The notes below the pieces were generated by a model. That model did not search any database, was not told the origin of the DNA, and saw only the letters and a program-made list of their open reading frames with translations. 8,357 nucleotides of DNA, taken from positions 1 through 8,357 of the forward strand of contig DBDN01000045.1 in the NCBI GenBank assembly GCA_002293615.1, written 5' to 3'. Source of the stretch: Betaproteobacteria bacterium UBA931. Lineage in GTDB: Bacteria > Pseudomonadota > Gammaproteobacteria > Burkholderiales > Casimicrobiaceae. Positions 6,500 through 8,357 of the stretch are shown here, piece after piece (the stretch's first letter is position 1; each line of letters starts with the position of its first letter). Position numbers and translations under genes: made by a program.

Positions 6500-6823
6500 A
6501 TGACCATGGATCCTATTGTCGTCAATCTGATTGTTTTTGTGCTGGCAATTTTCGTCGGCTACCATGTTGTATGGAATGTTACCCCGGCATTGCATACGCC
6601 TCTGATGTCCGTCACCAATGCCATTTCCGGCATTATTCTGGTCGGCGCCATGCTCGCTGCAGCGCCTGCCGCGTTTGACTGGGGCGGCTACGTCGGCGTG
6701 CTCGCCGTGGCGTTGGCGTCGGTGAATGTTTTCGGCGGTTTTCTGGTAACACGTCGGATGCTGGAAATGTTCAAGAAAAAAGAGCCCAAAGTCGCCAAAG
6801 AAAAAACTGCCGAAAACCAATAA
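6500..6823 (+). CDS. pntAB: NAD(P) transhydrogenase subunit alpha part 2 (membrane subunit)
   Basis: This 107-residue protein has three hydrophobic helices at about 7-28, 36-56 and 65-86, then a charged Lys/Glu-rich cytoplasmic tail. The segment GYHVVWNVTPALHTPLMSVTNAISGI (20-45) and FGGFLVTRRMLEMF (78-91) are family hallmarks. It supplies the alpha-side helices of the proton-conducting domain II. In single-chain alpha subunits such as the E. coli PntA this part is fused to the NAD domain and carries one more helix. The ATG at 6500 is preceded by GGAG (6489-6492) at 7 nt; an in-frame ATG at 6506 is a less well spaced alternative. It lies 33 nt after pntAA and 12 nt before pntB, which supports one operon. 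Confidence 0.96.
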   Translation: MTMDPIVVNLIVFVLAIFVGYHVVWNVTPALHTPLMSVTNAISGIILVGAMLAAAPAAFDWGGYVGVLAVALASVNVFGGFLVTRRMLEMFKKKEPKVAKEKTAENQ

Positions 6824-6835
6824 CAGGAGACAGAC

Positions 6836-8221
6836 ATGAGTGTTAACGTCGTTGCTTTATGCTATCTCGTCGCGTCTGTTTGCTTTATTCTGGCGCTAAA
6901 AGGACTTTCCCACCCATCGACCGCGCGACGCGGTAACGTGCTCGGCATCATCGGTATGGTGATTGCCGTTGTCGTTACCTTTACCGTCGCTTATTCGGCT
7001 TCCGGCAATGTGGTCGGTATTATCGGCGGAATCATTGTCGGCGGCCTGATCGGTTCGGTGATTGCCCAGCGTGTGCAGATGACGCAAATGCCCGAGCTCG
7101 TCGCCGCCATGCATTCACTGGTCGGCTTTGCCGCAGTGCTGATTGCCGTTGCGACCATGAATAACCCGGCGGCGGTTGGCCTGCCCGTTCCGATCCCGAC
7201 CGGGAACCGTTTTGAGCTGTTTGTCGGCACCTTCATCGGCGCCATTACCTTCTCCGGATCCATCATCGCTTTTGGGAAATTGTCCGGAAAGATCAAAAGT
7301 GCGCCGGTTGTTTTTGTGGGACAACACTTCGTCAATCTGGCGCTGGCGATCATCATGATCGGCTTCGGCGCATGGTTCTTCATGGGGGGCGGCTGGACGC
7401 CATTTATCATCATGACCGCAATCGCGTTCCTGCTCGGCGTACTCATGATTATCCCGATCGGCGGCGCCGACATGCCGGTGGTGATCTCCATGCTAAACAG
7501 CTACTCCGGTTGGGCAGCCGCTGGTATTGGTTTCTCACTCAACAATCCAATGCTGATTATTTCCGGCTCGCTGGTTGGCTCCAGCGGCGCGATCCTGTCG
7601 TACATCATGTGCAAGGCGATGAACCGCAATTTCATCAGCGTTATTCTCGGCGGCTTTGGCGCGGAAGAAGGCGCACAAGCGGCGAATGCCAGCCAAAAGA
7701 CGGTTAAGTCCGGCAGCGCCGACGATGCCTCGTTTATCATGAGTAATGCCGAAAGCGTGATCATTGTTCCGGGTTACGGTTTGGCGGTAGCGCGCGCGCA
7801 ACATGCCGTGAAAGAACTCGCGGACAAATTGCGCGAAAAAGGCGTCGATGTTCGCTACGCGATCCATCCGGTGGCCGGACGGATGCCCGGACATATGAAC
7901 GTGCTGCTTGCCGAAGCGGAAGTTCCCTACGATCAGGTCTTTGAAATGGAGGATATCAACAACGAATTCGGCATTGCCGACGTTGCCCTGATTCTCGGCG
8001 CCAATGATGTGGTCAATCCGCTCGCCGAAGAAAAAGGCAGCCCGATTTACGGCATGCCGATTCTTGAAGCGCATAAAGCGCGCACCGTGATCGTCAATAA
8101 ACGCTCGATGGCATCCGGTTACGCAGGTGTCGATAACCCCCTCTTTTATCTTGATAAAACAATGATGGTGTTTGGCGACGCCAAAAAGGTTGTCGAAGAT
8201 ATCGTTAAAGCGGTTGAATGA
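6836..8221 (+). CDS. pntB: NAD(P) transhydrogenase subunit beta
   Basis: This 461-residue protein is the expected full length. The N-terminal half holds about nine membrane helices (from about 5-22 through 240-257) of the proton channel. These include the MHSLVG segment with His93, matching the conserved channel histidine, and GGADMPVVISMLNSYSGWAA (209-228) with Asp212 and Asn221. From about 285 a linker leads to the cytoplasmic NADP(H) domain III. Its Gly-rich loop is PGYGLAVARAQ (312-322), followed by HPVAGRMPGHMNVLLAEA (344-361), LGANDVVNP (387-395) and NKRSMASGYAGVDNPLF (421-437). The ATG has AGGAGA (6825-6830) 5 nt upstream. The enzyme uses inward proton flow to drive NADPH formation from NADH. 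All key motifs seem intact. The gene is last in its operon. Confidence 0.98.
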   Translation: MSVNVVALCYLVASVCFILALKGLSHPSTARRGNVLGIIGMVIAVVVTFTVAYSASGNVVGIIGGIIVGGLIGSVIAQRVQMTQMPELVAAMHSLVGFAAVLIAVATMNNPAAVGLPVPIPTGNRFELFVGTFIGAITFSGSIIAFGKLSGKIKSAPVVFVGQHFVNLALAIIMIGFGAWFFMGGGWTPFIIMTAIAFLLGVLMIIPIGGADMPVVISMLNSYSGWAAAGIGFSLNNPMLIISGSLVGSSGAILSYIMCKAMNRNFISVILGGFGAEEGAQAANASQKTVKSGSADDASFIMSNAESVIIVPGYGLAVARAQHAVKELADKLREKGVDVRYAIHPVAGRMPGHMNVLLAEAEVPYDQVFEMEDINNEFGIADVALILGANDVVNPLAEEKGSPIYGMPILEAHKARTVIVNKRSMASGYAGVDNPLFYLDKTMMVFGDAKKVVEDIVKAVE

Positions 8222-8247
8222 TTTTTTATCGTCGACCATATTGTGTC

Positions 8248-8280
8248 CAAGCCATGCCGACAAGCATGGCTTGTTCTTTT
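8248..8280 (+). terminator. Rho-independent terminator of the pnt operon
   Basis: A perfect 10-bp stem pairs 8248-8257 (CAAGCCATGC) with 8264-8273 (GCATGGCTTG) around a 6-nt loop, and is followed by a T-rich tract TTCTTTT (8274-8280). It lies 26 nt after the pntB stop. There is no T-run on the other strand, so it should act only on + strand transcripts. Confidence 0.88.
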
Positions 8281-8331
8281 AAGACGTTACAATACGCTAA
8301 ATCCGGATGGATATTTTAAATAACTCAAACC

Positions 8332-8357
8332 ATGGCCGAGCGTAAAACAGTTGTTTC
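8332..8357 (+). CDS. Possible start of a downstream gene (cut by window edge)
   Basis: An ATG at 8332 opens a frame reading MAERKTVV up to the window end. It is the first plausible start after the pnt terminator, but no clear Shine-Dalgarno sequence precedes it and eight residues are too few to name a family. A TACAAT hexamer at 8288-8293 could be a -10 element, but no good -35 lies at the normal distance. Confidence 0.35.

Noticed and set aside
7535..8263. A 242-codon - strand frame opposite pntB.
   Set aside because: It is antisense to the highly conserved PntB C-terminal domain, is rich in His, Arg and Asn as expected for a shadow frame, and begins inside the terminator hairpin.

Overview
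The window looks like ordinary chromosome from a proteobacterium, most likely a betaproteobacterium. The evidence is the lineage style of the GspL, GspM and GspN proteins, the three-gene form of the proton-translocating transhydrogenase, and a base composition that is about half G+C by eye. No rRNA or other taxonomic marker is present, so the assignment is an inference.

Positions 2-4018 hold the distal end of a type II secretion (general secretory pathway) operon: the 3' end of gspJ, then gspK, gspL, gspM and gspN, all on the + strand. GspJ and GspK are minor pseudopilins that form the tip of the pseudopilus. GspL and GspM form the inner-membrane platform that links the cytoplasmic ATPase GspE to the pseudopilus. 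GspN is an accessory inner-membrane-anchored protein. gspJ/gspK and gspL/gspM overlap by ATGA and are probably translationally coupled. Two gaps of about 160 nt interrupt the operon, before gspL and before gspN, and each may hold a weak internal promoter.

Positions 4028-5197 hold two small membrane-enzyme genes. One encodes a DUF1624/HGSNAT-type multispanning acyltransferase-like protein. It lies 9 nt after gspN and is probably transcribed with it. The other encodes an isoprenylcysteine-carboxyl-methyltransferase-like protein on the - strand, convergent with the first, with only 3 nt between the two coding regions.

Positions 5198-8280 hold the pntAA-pntAB-pntB operon, with an AT-rich divergent promoter region in front and a clear rho-independent terminator behind. 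Its products form the membrane transhydrogenase that uses proton-motive force to reduce NADP+ with NADH. PntAA is the soluble NAD(H) domain, PntAB a short three-helix membrane subunit, and PntB the remaining membrane helices plus the NADP(H) domain. The last 26 nt may be the first codons of another + strand gene.

I found no mobile elements, CRISPR arrays, tRNAs, rRNAs or clear pseudogenes. No novel system is evident. The points most worth a second look are a GspK that seems to lack the usual acidic calcium-site motif, the internal gaps in the secretion operon, and the acyltransferase gene attached to the end of that operon.
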